DNA of 10,105 nt, taken from positions 1 through 10,105 of the forward strand of contig JAAWNI010000071.1 in the NCBI GenBank assembly GCA_022798855.1, read 5' to 3'. Origin of the DNA: Lawsonibacter sp. GTDB taxonomy: Bacteria; Bacillota; Clostridia; Oscillospirales; Oscillospiraceae. Every line of letters starts with the position of its first letter. Position 1 is the first letter of the stretch. The notes beneath the pieces were generated by a model. It was not told the origin of the DNA. It saw only the letters and a list, made by a program, of their open reading frames with translations, and made no database searches. This document shows, in pieces, positions 1 through 6,364 of the stretch. The translations under genes and the position numbers were made by a program.

Positions 1-97
1 CCGCGTGGCCAAGTACAACCAGCTGCTGCGCATCGAGGAGGAGCTGGGCGACATCGCCGAGTACCCCGGCATGAAGGCCTTCTTCAACCTGCGCTAA
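1..97 (+). CDS. C-terminal fragment of an unidentified protein
   Basis: Only the last 31 codons are in the window, reading from base 2 to a TAA at 95-97. The peptide is helical and charged, runs from RVAKYNQLLR through EEELGDIAEYPG, and ends MKAFFNLR. Codon use is GC-rich and like that of the neighbouring genes, and a strong intrinsic terminator begins 25 bases after the stop, so this is the real end of a gene. I do not recognise the family from this short tail and assign no function. It is transcribed in the same direction as the citrate lyase maturation genes, but the terminator, a small repeat element and a fresh promoter separate it from them, so it is probably not in their operon. Confidence 0.75.
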   Translation, partial: RVAKYNQLLRIEEELGDIAEYPGMKAFFNLR

Positions 98-121
98 GTC
101 ATCCCGACCCACATTTGAAAG

Positions 122-155
122 AACCGGCGCGGCAGATGCCGCGCCGGTTTTTCTT
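122..155 (+). terminator. Intrinsic terminator of the upstream gene
   Basis: A perfect 13-bp stem pairs 122-134 with 137-149 (arms AACCGGCGCGGCA and its complement). In practice the tip opens to a slightly larger loop. A T-rich tail runs from 148 to 155. It lies 25 bases after the TAA of the partial gene and points the same way. Confidence 0.93.
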
Positions 156-172
156 GGACCCCCTCCCCTATT

Positions 173-331
173 TATAGTCGACGCATTTGAGAAGAGGTAA
201 AAAGGAGGGGAGGAAAATGGCGCAGGGCAAGGCGGAGGATGCAGGCGGGCTGACGCCCGCCAAAGACGGCAACACCGCCCTGTACCATTTTGCCCCCCGA
301 ACTTTACCGATTTTCAAGTGCGTCGACTATA
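173..331. mobile_element. MITE-like element, 159 bp with 29-bp terminal inverted repeats
   Basis: The left end (173-201) and the reverse complement of the right end (303-331) match at 25 of 29 positions. They start with TATAGTCGACGCA, share TTGA a little further in, and end in GGTAAA. Both outer edges carry TA, which would fit TA target duplication as in IS630/mariner-type elements; the TA interpretation is inference. Inside is a second hairpin pairing GGCGGGC (244-250) with GCCCGCC (255-261). No transposase is encoded, so if mobile it would be non-autonomous. It sits between the upstream gene's terminator and the citC promoter, where an insertion would do little harm. Confidence 0.6.
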
Positions 332-345
332 TAGCCAGGAGTTGA
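217..345 (+). CDS. Possible 42-residue protein starting inside the MITE-like element
   Basis: An ATG at 217 follows a very strong purine-rich ribosome site (AAAGGAGGGGAGG, 201-213) and opens a 42-codon frame ending in TGA at 343-345. The predicted peptide begins MAQGKAEDAGG and ends FKCVDYIARS. It has no signal peptide or recognisable domain, and its last residues are read through the right terminal repeat of the element. No clear promoter precedes it. It could be a small element-borne gene, or the frame could be accidental and only the ribosome-site-like sequence striking. I do not recognise the peptide. Conservation of this frame in other copies of the element would decide. Confidence 0.3.
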   Translation: MAQGKAEDAGGLTPAKDGNTALYHFAPRTLPIFKCVDYIARS

Positions 346-370
346 ATGGCGGGGGCCGATGTGGTATACT
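342..370 (+). promoter_or_regulatory. Sigma-A-type promoter of the citC-citXG operon
   Basis: TTGAAT (342-347) and TATACT (365-370) are separated by exactly 17 bases, giving 4/6 and 5/6 matches to consensus. The predicted transcript starts near 377, about 47 bases before the ATG at 424. This excludes the longer in-frame start at 346, which lies inside the -35 region. The promoter is just outside the right end of the MITE-like element. Confidence 0.7.
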
Positions 371-423
371 GCTTCAAAAGGCGGCGTCCTCCCCCGGATG
401 CGCCCGCTGACAGAGGTGATTGC

Positions 424-1191
424 ATGAGCGATACACTTACCCCCATCTCCCCCTGGGACGCAAGAGCCCAAAAACAGGTGGACAGCCTTCTGGAACAGGA
501 GGGCATCCGCCGGGACGGCAATCTGGACTACACCTGCGGGCTCTTTGACGAGGACTGGAAGCTGGCGGCCACCGGCAGCTGCTTCGGGAACACCATCCGC
601 TGCCTGGCGGTGGACCGGGGCCGGCAGGGCGAGGGGCTGCTCAACCAGATCGCCACCCACCTGATGGAGGTGCAGACGGCCCGGGGAAACACCCATCTGT
701 TTCCCTACACCAAGCCCCAGAGCGCCAAATTTTTCGGCGATCTGGGCTTTTGGGAGATCGCCCGGGTGGAAAACAGCCTTGTCTTTATGGAGAACCGCCG
801 CCGGGGCTTTTCGGACTACCTCGCCGCCCTGGAGAAGCCCCGGCGAGAGGGGCGGTCCGCCGCCATCGTCATGAACGCCAACCCCTTTACCCTGGGCCAC
901 CTCCATCTGGCGGAAAAAGCGGAGGAAAAGGCCAGCCACACCACCGCCCTGTACAACGAGGAAATGGTCCGCCTCCTGCCTGAGCTTGGAATTGAGTGCA
1001 AGGTGGCGCCCCGTTTTGCGCTGGAGGGCCGGCCGGTGAGCGCCAGCACGGTCCGCCAGGCCATCCATCAGGGCCGGCTGGAGGACATCCGCCCTCTGGT
1101 GCCTGAGGCTACCTGGAGCTATTTTTCCTCCCCGTTGGCGGCGCCGGTGGTTGAAGCCATCCAGCGGGAGAAAGACGTAATTCACTACTGA
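424..1191 (+). CDS. citC: [Citrate (pro-3S)-lyase] ligase-like CitC with internal deletion
   Basis: CitC acetylates the prosthetic group of citrate lyase, using ATP and acetate, to activate the enzyme. This protein has 255 residues, against about 350 for E. coli CitC. Residues 1-130 resemble the family's GNAT-like N-terminal half (GNTIRCLAVD, then RGRQGEGLLN). The nucleotidyltransferase half starts with VMNANPFTLGH (149-159), the family form of the HxGH signature. After EKAEEKA (164-170) it jumps directly to TALYNEEMVRLLPELGIEC, which in full-length CitC lies roughly 90 residues later. The closing motif SASTVRQ (206-212) is present. The frame is intact across the gap, placed near 934-942. The ATG at 424 has an AGAGG site (412-416) and sits downstream of the promoter. 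citXG starts 11 bases after the stop. The product may be inactive; an assembly or strain-specific deletion is also possible. Confidence 0.85.
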   Translation: MSDTLTPISPWDARAQKQVDSLLEQEGIRRDGNLDYTCGLFDEDWKLAATGSCFGNTIRCLAVDRGRQGEGLLNQIATHLMEVQTARGNTHLFPYTKPQSAKFFGDLGFWEIARVENSLVFMENRRRGFSDYLAALEKPRREGRSAAIVMNANPFTLGHLHLAEKAEEKASHTTALYNEEMVRLLPELGIECKVAPRFALEGRPVSASTVRQAIHQGRLEDIRPLVPEATWSYFSSPLAAPVVEAIQREKDVIHY

Positions 1192-1202
1192 GGGGGCGCG
1201 CT

Positions 1203-2564
1203 ATGGAGCGGGAAGTGGCCTTAATGGAGGTGCTGGAGGCCCGGGAAGCCCGGGTGCGCCAGCAGAATATTTTTCTGGAGCAGCACGGCGCGCCGGTAGT
1301 CTCCTTTACCCTGAATATCGCTGGGCCGGTAAAGGACTCCCCCCTGATCCGCCGGGCCTTCTATTGGGGGCAGGACCAGCTGGAAGCGGGCCTGCGGGCG
1401 TCCAGCCTGCCCGTTCTGTCCCGGAACCTGATGCTGCTCCCCACCGGCTGCACGGCCCTCTACGCCGTCGGCGGGACGGCAACGGAGATAAAAACCCTGT
1501 GCACCTCCATTGAGGACTCCTCCCCCCTGGGGCGGCTGTTTGACATGGACGTGCTGGATGCCGGCGGCCGCAAGCTGGACCGGGCCGAGGTCAGCGGAGG
1601 CCCCCGGAACTGCATCGTCTGCGGCGCGCCGGGGAAGGGCTGCTCCTCCCGCCGGGTCCATACGGTGGAGGAGCTGCAAGGGGCCACCCGCCGCATCATG
1701 GAGGAGCATTTCGCCGCCGCCGACCGGGAGCAGATTTCCGCCCTGGTGGCCCAGGCCCTGCTGGACGAGGTCTGCACCACCCCCAAACCCGGCCTGGTGG
1801 ACCGGGCCAACAACGGAAGCCACCGGGACATGGATATCTTCACATTCACCGCCAGCGCCGCCGCTCTGACCCCCTACTGGGGGCGGTGCTTCCAAACCGG
1901 CCGGGAGACGGCGGCGCTGCCCCCGGCGGAGACATTCTCCCTTCTGAAAAGGGCCGGACAGGGGGCGGAGCGGGCCATGTTCGCCGCCACGGGGGGCGTC
2001 AACACCCACAAGGGGGCCATCTTTACCCTGGGCCTAATCTGCGGCGCGGTGGGCCGGCTGTGGCGCGCCGAGGCCCCCTGCCGGGAGCCGGGAGCCATAC
2101 TGTCGGAGTGTGCCAAAATGGCCGCCCCCTCCATCCGGAGCCACTTCGCCGCTTTGGACGGTGAGAGCGCCCGCACGGCGGGGCAGAAGCTCTATCTGGA
2201 GCGGGGCATCACCGGAGCCCGGGGGGAAGCGGCCCAGGGGTTCCCCGGCGTACGGGACCACGCCTTGCCCAGGCTGAAAGACGCCTTGCTGGCCGGCCGG
2301 AGCTGGAACGACGCTGGAGCCATCGCCCTGCTCCACCTAATCGCCCGGGGGACTGACACCAACATGGCCGCCCGGGGCGGCCCGGAGAAGGCAAAAAAAG
2401 CGGCGGAGGACTGCGCCCGACTGCTGGAGCGCTGTCCCCTGCCGGAGATGGGCGATATCGCGCGGCTGGATCAGGAGTTTATCCGGGACAACCTCTCCCC
2501 CGGCGGCTGCGCCGATCTTTTGGCGGCCGCCCTCTTCCTCTGCCGTTGGGAGGAGTTTTTATAG
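1203..2564 (+). CDS. citXG: CitX-CitG fusion, citrate lyase prosthetic group synthesis and transfer
   Basis: The 453-residue protein joins two cytosolic enzymes that mature citrate lyase. Residues 1 to about 165 are CitX, apo-citrate lyase phosphoribosyl-dephospho-CoA transferase: GRLFDMDVLD (110-119), the GGPRNCIVCG stretch (132-141) and CSSRRVHTVEEL (147-158) are typical. Residues about 175-453 are CitG, triphosphoribosyl-dephospho-CoA synthase, which makes the prosthetic group precursor from ATP and dephospho-CoA: TPKPGLVDRANNGSH (193-207), GGVNTHKGAIF (264-274) and GTDTNMAARGG (383-393) are the conserved blocks. CitX-CitG fusions are known in some bacteria, and the fusion couples synthesis to transfer. 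The ATG at 1203 follows GAGGGGG with 6 bases of spacing, and the gene lies 11 bases behind citC. The frame is intact and all main motifs are present, unlike citC. No citD, citE or citF is in the window. Confidence 0.92.
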   Translation: MEREVALMEVLEAREARVRQQNIFLEQHGAPVVSFTLNIAGPVKDSPLIRRAFYWGQDQLEAGLRASSLPVLSRNLMLLPTGCTALYAVGGTATEIKTLCTSIEDSSPLGRLFDMDVLDAGGRKLDRAEVSGGPRNCIVCGAPGKGCSSRRVHTVEELQGATRRIMEEHFAAADREQISALVAQALLDEVCTTPKPGLVDRANNGSHRDMDIFTFTASAAALTPYWGRCFQTGRETAALPPAETFSLLKRAGQGAERAMFAATGGVNTHKGAIFTLGLICGAVGRLWRAEAPCREPGAILSECAKMAAPSIRSHFAALDGESARTAGQKLYLERGITGARGEAAQGFPGVRDHALPRLKDALLAGRSWNDAGAIALLHLIARGTDTNMAARGGPEKAKKAAEDCARLLERCPLPEMGDIARLDQEFIRDNLSPGGCADLLAAALFLCRWEEFL

Positions 2565-2574
2565 AACAGACCAC

Positions 2575-2602
2575 AGCTGCCCAGCCGGGCAGCTATTTTT
2601 TT
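2575..2602 (+). terminator. Intrinsic terminator of the citC-citXG operon
   Basis: A perfect 8-bp stem, AGCTGCCC (2575-2582) with GGGCAGCT (2587-2594), has a 4-base loop AGCC, followed by one A and seven Ts (2596-2602). It begins 11 bases after the citXG stop. It overlaps the 3' end of the convergent regulator gene: the T-run is read on the other strand as that gene's last Lys codons. Confidence 0.92.
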
Positions 2603-3426
2603 CTCACCGGTATCTGGATCTCGGTCACAAACTGGCTCATATCGTTGGTGATTCCGTAGTCCACCATGGTGATTTCCTTGGAAAAACCGGCGATTTCCAG
2701 ATGGTTCTCTTCAATATACTTCGAGAGCTTCTCGTAGTATGCGGGGGCATCCTTATGGCTGCCGCAGAAGCATACGGCGGCGCAGGCCTCCTCCGGCAGC
2801 TCCTCCAGCATCCCCACATACTGGTCCTCGTCGTCCAAAACCAGAAACACCATATCATACCGGCTGTAGTCCTTTTCGGCCAGCCTTTCCGCCGAAATGC
2901 CCACGCCCACCTTCCCCAGGAACACAATGGGGTCCTTCTGCCCCTGCTCCAGCCTTCGGATGGAGGTCTCAAAGTCGGGGCTCTGGTAGGAGTCAATGGC
3001 CAGATGGTCTTTCAGCCAGGCAATCCGCCGGGGCTTGACCCGCTTGACCTGAATGCGCTCCTTCTCCGCGCCCAGCGCGTCCTGTATCTGCCGCAGGCGG
3101 TTGGTGATCTTCTTCTCAATGCTTTTCAGCTCCTCCTGCTTGCGGACCACCACGTCTTTTTGCTGGCGGAGCATCTCCTGTATCTTCCCAATGTCCCGAT
3201 TTTTTAAAAAGCTGGCAATCTGAGAGAGGGGCATGTCCAATACCCGCAGGTAGAGGATGGTGTTCAGGCACTCAAACTGCCCGGTGCTGTAGTAGCGGTA
3301 GCCCGTCTCCTGGTCGACGTACTCCGGCTCCAGAAGCCCGATCTTCTCGTAGTAGCGCAGGGACCCCACGCTGAGATGGAACATCTTCGCCATCTCGCCG
3401 ATTTGAAACAGCTCACGCTTTTCCAA
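2593..3426 (-). CDS. MerR-family regulator with GyrI-like effector domain (BmrR type)
   Basis: This 277-residue cytosolic transcription factor is close in length to B. subtilis BmrR. Residues 6-75 form the MerR winged-helix DNA-binding domain (FQIGEMAKMF, SVGSLRYYEKIGLL, ETGYRYYSTGQ). Residues about 80-118 are the coiled coil of the dimer. Residues about 124-274 look like a GyrI-like multidrug-binding domain (RIQVKRVKPRRIAWL, then a last strand VTEIQIPV). This combination normally senses bulky, often cationic compounds and activates an efflux gene. The start is TTG at 3424-3426, preceded by a GGGGGG-AAA ribosome site; the next in-frame ATG (3390) would cut into the DNA-binding domain. The gene overlaps the end of the MATE pump gene by 14 bases, so the two are cotranscribed and likely translationally coupled. 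The promoter upstream of the pump has a MerR-type operator, implying autoregulation. The inducer cannot be read from sequence. Confidence 0.92.
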   Translation of the reverse strand: MEKRELFQIGEMAKMFHLSVGSLRYYEKIGLLEPEYVDQETGYRYYSTGQFECLNTILYLRVLDMPLSQIASFLKNRDIGKIQEMLRQQKDVVVRKQEELKSIEKKITNRLRQIQDALGAEKERIQVKRVKPRRIAWLKDHLAIDSYQSPDFETSIRRLEQGQKDPIVFLGKVGVGISAERLAEKDYSRYDMVFLVLDDEDQYVGMLEELPEEACAAVCFCGSHKDAPAYYEKLSKYIEENHLEIAGFSKEITMVDYGITNDMSQFVTEIQIPVRKK

Positions 3427-4786
3427 GGAATTTCCCCCCTTGCCCCCGTTGACATCTGTTCATCCAGAGAAATACGCCGGCGCAGATTGCCGCCGACAGG
3501 GCGGAGCCCGCCGGAGAAGCCAGCCCCATGGGGAAGAGCGTCTCGGGAAAATGCTTCGACGCCAGATAGGACAGGGGTATCCGGGCGCACAGGATGGAGA
3601 GGGAGTTGTGGATGAAGGGGATCATGGACCACCCATAGGCGCAGAAATAGCCGCTGAAGCTGAAGTGGATGCCCGCGAAAATGCAGTCCCACACGTACCC
3701 CCGCATATACTGGCCGCCCAGCAGGACCACCTCGGCGCTGCCCGCCTTGGTCCGGTCCACAAAGAGTCCGACGCAGGGCTCCGCGGCCAGCCGCATCACC
3801 AAAACGGCGGCGAACCCCCAGAGGACCGCCATAGCGATGGCGTAGCGGAGAACCGCCCGGGCCCGGTCATGCCGCCCGGCCCCGATGTTCTGGGCGGAGA
3901 GGGCGGACACGGTGGACAGCATGGAGGAGGGCACAAGGAACAATATCCCGATGATCTTCTCCACAATTCCCACCGCCGCCGCGTCATTCAGCCCCCGCCT
4001 GTTGGCGATGATGGTGATGACGATGAAGGCGATCTGAATAAAGCCGTCCTGCAAGGCCACCGGAATCCCGATTTTCAGCAGGCCGCCCATCGTCTCCCGG
4101 TGGGGCATGAAGTCCTTTTTGGCCAGGGGAATCCCGGTCTTTTTCCGCAGAATGATGGCCAGCGAGACGGCCACGCTGATGGTCTGGGACAGCGTGGTGC
4201 CCAGCGCCGCCCCCTCCGCCCCCAGGCCAAGGCCCCCGATGAAGAGGTAATCCAGGGCGATATTGGCCCCGCAGGCCACCGCGATAAAATACATGGGGCT
4301 TTTGGAGTCGCCCATGCCCCGAAAGATGGAGCTGATAATATTATAGGCGGTGATAAAGGGAATCCCGATAAAGCAGATTGTAAGATAGGAGGTGGTGCCC
4401 GGGACCGCCTCCACAGGGGTGGACATGGCGCTTACGATCCCTCGCACCGAGAGGAGGAGCCCTCCGGTCAGCAGCGCCGACACCAGCATGAACAGCGTGA
4501 TTGTATTTCCAATGGTCCGCCCGGTCTGCGCCCTGTTCCGCGCGCCCACCGACTGTCCAATCATCACCGTCGCCCCCATGGCCAGCCCGACGACCATGAC
4601 GGTCAGCATGTGCATGACCTGGCTGCCGATGGAGACGGCGGTGGTGCTGTCAACACCGTGAAACTGTCCGATGATGAACAGGTCCGCCATTCCATAGAGC
4701 GTCTGTAAAAAGTAGGACAGCAGATAAGGGACCGAAAATTGTACAACCGTCTTGAAAACGCTGCCCGACGTCAGATTTTTTTCCAT
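3413..4786 (-). CDS. MATE-family multidrug/cation antiporter
   Basis: The 457-residue integral membrane protein has the length and about 12 hydrophobic segments expected of a MATE exporter, which expels drugs or toxic compounds in exchange for Na+ or H+. Family-like blocks are LQTLYGMADLFIIGQF near the N-terminus, GATVMIGQSVGARN, SSIFRGMGDSKSP, GAEGAALGTTLSQ, and LSAQNIGAGRHDRAR after the middle of the protein. The ATG at 4784-4786 has a near-ideal GGAGGTG site (4793-4799). An in-frame start 69 bases further upstream would precede the promoter and is rejected. The gene is first in an operon with the MerR regulator, whose start it overlaps. Control by that regulator through the 19-bp-spacer promoter is strongly suggested. 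Substrate specificity is not predictable. Confidence 0.93.
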   Translation of the reverse strand: MEKNLTSGSVFKTVVQFSVPYLLSYFLQTLYGMADLFIIGQFHGVDSTTAVSIGSQVMHMLTVMVVGLAMGATVMIGQSVGARNRAQTGRTIGNTITLFMLVSALLTGGLLLSVRGIVSAMSTPVEAVPGTTSYLTICFIGIPFITAYNIISSIFRGMGDSKSPMYFIAVACGANIALDYLFIGGLGLGAEGAALGTTLSQTISVAVSLAIILRKKTGIPLAKKDFMPHRETMGGLLKIGIPVALQDGFIQIAFIVITIIANRRGLNDAAAVGIVEKIIGILFLVPSSMLSTVSALSAQNIGAGRHDRARAVLRYAIAMAVLWGFAAVLVMRLAAEPCVGLFVDRTKAGSAEVVLLGGQYMRGYVWDCIFAGIHFSFSGYFCAYGWSMIPFIHNSLSILCARIPLSYLASKHFPETLFPMGLASPAGSALSAAICAGVFLWMNRCQRGQGGKFLGKA

Positions 4787-4817
4787 GCGGCCCACCTCCG
4801 ATGCGCTTGTGTAGTGT

Positions 4818-4848
4818 ATCATAAACTCTACAGCTGTTGTAGAGTCAA
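4818..4848 (-). promoter_or_regulatory. MerR-controlled promoter with dyad operator for the MATE-merR operon
   Basis: Read on the minus strand, TTGACT (4843-4848) and TATGAT (4818-4823) are separated by 19 bases instead of the usual 17. A perfect dyad lies across the spacer: ACTCTACA, 5 bases, TGTAGAGT (4825-4832 and 4838-4845). An over-long spacer holding a dyad is the hallmark of promoters that MerR-family activators untwist. The predicted start near 4811 leaves a leader of about 25 bases before the ATG at 4786. Confidence 0.92.
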
Positions 4849-4968
4849 TAGGCAAAATCCCTCCCGGAGGATTTTGTCATAATAACCAAATTTTTTCAAA
4901 CTCCCTTTTATTTTTCTTCTTTTGGCCGAAGTATAAGAAAATAGGTTCTTGAACTGGAGGGAATTTCC

Positions 4969-5685
4969 ATGGACGTATCCGGCGTCAGCGCCAGCAGCTA
5001 TTACCAAACCGCCCCCGCCCCCCGTGAGGTCCAGGCCGGCCCGGACCCCCGGGAGGAGCAGGACAGCCCGCCCACCCTCACCGAGATGATGGAGGAAGCA
5101 CAGGAGAGGGCCGAGCAGCGGGAGGAGATGTTCCAGCGGGTAAAAAACAACCGGCGCTATGGAGACACCGCCATGGCAGCCTACTCCAAGCTGGCCCGGG
5201 CCCGGACCCCCGCCCAGGTGGACGCCGCTTCCGGCTACGCCCGGCGGCAGATCGCCCAGCTCCGGGCCGCCAAAAGCGGCGACAGTGAGAACGCCGACCG
5301 CATCCAGGCGGCCATCAATCAACTGCAGAAGGCGGTGAACCGGGCGGGCCGCAAAAAACGGGAGCTGGCCCAGGAGAAGTCCTCCGCGAAGCGCATGGCC
5401 AAGCTGGAGAAGGAGAAACGGACCCGTGAAGCCAAGCGCCAGCGCCACGAGCTCCGCCGCCGGCAGACCCAGCGGATGATTCGGGAGTCCGGCTATCTGC
5501 GGGAAGCGGACGTTGACAACCGCATACAGAGCCAGCTGGCCGCCAGCAAGCTGGAGCTGCGCAACCAGATGCGGGATTTAAACGCCGCCGCCCCTGCCCC
5601 GCTGGACAGCGCCATCCAGGGCTACACCGCCAGCGCGGTCTCGGAAACCGCCGCGCCCCCGCCGGAGATCAGCCTGCAAGCCTGA
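4969..5685 (+). CDS. Uncharacterised charged helical protein
   Basis: I do not recognise this 238-residue protein. It opens with MDVSGVSASSYYQTAPAP and a Pro-rich disordered stretch to about residue 36. A long, highly charged helical region follows (about 37-205), containing a small Ala-rich segment (68-100) and a very basic stretch at 128-170 (RKKRE, KLEKEKRTREAK, RRRQTQR) that could bind nucleic acid or a membrane surface, or form a coiled coil. The end is Ala/Pro-rich and disordered. There is no signal peptide, membrane segment, Cys pair or enzyme motif. The ATG follows GGAGGG with 8 bases of spacing. It stands alone: upstream is the divergent MATE promoter and downstream the convergent acetyltransferase, only 23 bases away. 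A -10-like TATAAG at 4932-4937 lacks a good -35. It is probably a lineage-restricted protein of structural or regulatory type; this is inference. Confidence 0.8.
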   Translation: MDVSGVSASSYYQTAPAPREVQAGPDPREEQDSPPTLTEMMEEAQERAEQREEMFQRVKNNRRYGDTAMAAYSKLARARTPAQVDAASGYARRQIAQLRAAKSGDSENADRIQAAINQLQKAVNRAGRKKRELAQEKSSAKRMAKLEKEKRTREAKRQRHELRRRQTQRMIRESGYLREADVDNRIQSQLAASKLELRNQMRDLNAAAPAPLDSAIQGYTASAVSETAAPPPEISLQA

Positions 5686-5708
5686 GCCCGCCGCCTCTCC
5701 GGGCACGC

Positions 5709-6233
5709 TCACACCGCGTACTCGTACAGCAGGAAGCTGGCCAGCCCGGTGCTCTCATACCATATTTTTTTCGCCTCGATGTATACGAAGCCCGCCCGCT
5801 CATACAGCCGCAGGGCGGGCTCGTTGCCCTCCAGCACGTCCAGCCGCAGGGCCTTCCACCCCCTGCCCCGGGCCAGGGCCACGGCTCCCTCCACCATCTG
5901 CCGGGCCACGCCCAGGCCGGAAAAATCGGAAGACACCCCCAGGGTGTGGATCACCGCCGTCTCCTCGTCCAGCGCGTCCACCCGCCAGGGGGCGTCGCCA
6001 TAGGACTTGTCCGTCCCCTGGGTGACGATCATCCCGGCAGCTAGTTTTCCCTCCAGCTCCCCCACGTACAGCGTCCCGGCCTGGATGGACTCTCGAAAAT
6101 GCGCCTCGGTGGGGTACACCCCTTTCCTCCAGGCCGCGGTTCCGGTTTGCGCCTGGAACCGCTCAATGATTCCATCGTACAGCGCCACGATGGCGGGTAT
6201 GTCCTCCAGGACCGCCTGGCGTACTTTCAGCAT
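5709..6233 (-). CDS. GNAT-family N-acetyltransferase
   Basis: The 174-residue cytosolic protein has the GNAT fold, which transfers an acetyl group from acetyl-CoA to an amine. Visible elements are the N-terminal strand-helix VRQAVLEDIPAIVALYDGII (4-23), and the acetyl-CoA-binding motif A (94-113: VIHTLGVSSDFSGLGVARQM), whose loop keeps GLG but has Phe-Ser before it in place of the usual Arg/Gln-x-x. The closing motif is NEPALRLYERAGFVYI (137-152). The length matches single-domain GNATs. The substrate cannot be told; the family includes drug, amino-acid and protein acetylases. The ATG at 6231-6233 has a GGAGAGAGG site. The gene is alone on the minus strand, with its own TATAAT promoter divergent from the small regulator gene, and ends 23 bases from the convergent gene with no clear terminator between. 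Confidence 0.92.
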   Translation of the reverse strand: MLKVRQAVLEDIPAIVALYDGIIERFQAQTGTAAWRKGVYPTEAHFRESIQAGTLYVGELEGKLAAGMIVTQGTDKSYGDAPWRVDALDEETAVIHTLGVSSDFSGLGVARQMVEGAVALARGRGWKALRLDVLEGNEPALRLYERAGFVYIEAKKIWYESTGLASFLLYEYAV

Positions 6234-6265
6234 ATGCCTCTCTCCTCTTAATTTGATATGTTGGT

Positions 6266-6293
6266 ATTATAGCGCGTTTCAGCAGAAAAACAA
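6266..6293 (-). promoter_or_regulatory. Promoter of the GNAT acetyltransferase gene
   Basis: On the minus strand a perfect TATAAT (6266-6271) lies 16 bases from a weak -35, TTGTTT (6288-6293). The predicted start is about 25 bases upstream of the ATG at 6233. Confidence 0.6.
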
Positions 6294-6305
6294 GTAAAAA
6301 AACTC

Positions 6306-6334
6306 TTGACTTTTGTGCGCATTTAAGTTAATAT
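6306..6334 (+). promoter_or_regulatory. Promoter of the small RHH regulator unit
   Basis: TTGACT (6306-6311) is followed after 17 bases by TAATAT (6329-6334), within an AT-rich run that offers alternative -10 hexamers a few bases on. The predicted start lies near 6341, about 24 bases before the GTG start at 6365. Confidence 0.65.
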
Positions 6335-6351
6335 ATATGTGCGCACTAAAG
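6314..6351 (+). promoter_or_regulatory. Candidate operator: two direct TGTGCGCA boxes around the -10
   Basis: TGTGCGCATTTAAG (6314-6327) and TGTGCGCACTAAAG (6338-6351) match at 12 of 14 positions and start 24 bases apart. One lies in the -35/-10 spacer and the other covers the transcription start. The TGCGCA core is itself palindromic. The gene just downstream encodes a ribbon-helix-helix protein, so autorepression is the natural reading; that is inference. Confidence 0.55.
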
Positions 6352-6364
6352 TGAGGTGAAATGA

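Noticed and set aside
346..423. Longer N-terminus for CitC from the ATG at 346
   Set aside because: This ATG lies inside the TTGAAT -35 of a good promoter and the added residues are Pro/Arg-rich with no family similarity. The ATG at 424 has a proper ribosome site.
304..1185. Long minus-strand frame opposite citC
   Set aside because: It is a GC-rich shadow of citC with no domain similarity and unlikely composition (Gly/Arg/Pro/His-rich).
4787..4855. Upstream in-frame start for the MATE gene
   Set aside because: It would start within the -35 of the MerR-type promoter; the ATG at 4786 has a near-ideal ribosome site.
4853..4876. Hairpin CAAAATCC with GGATTTTG upstream of 4969
   Set aside because: It has only 8 bp, is AT-rich, and has no adjacent T-run. 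It lies next to the MATE promoter and may be chance.
4925..4932. GCCGAAGT as a flagellar sigma factor -10 for the gene at 4969
   Set aside because: Only 6 of 8 bases fit and no TAAA lies 15 bases upstream.
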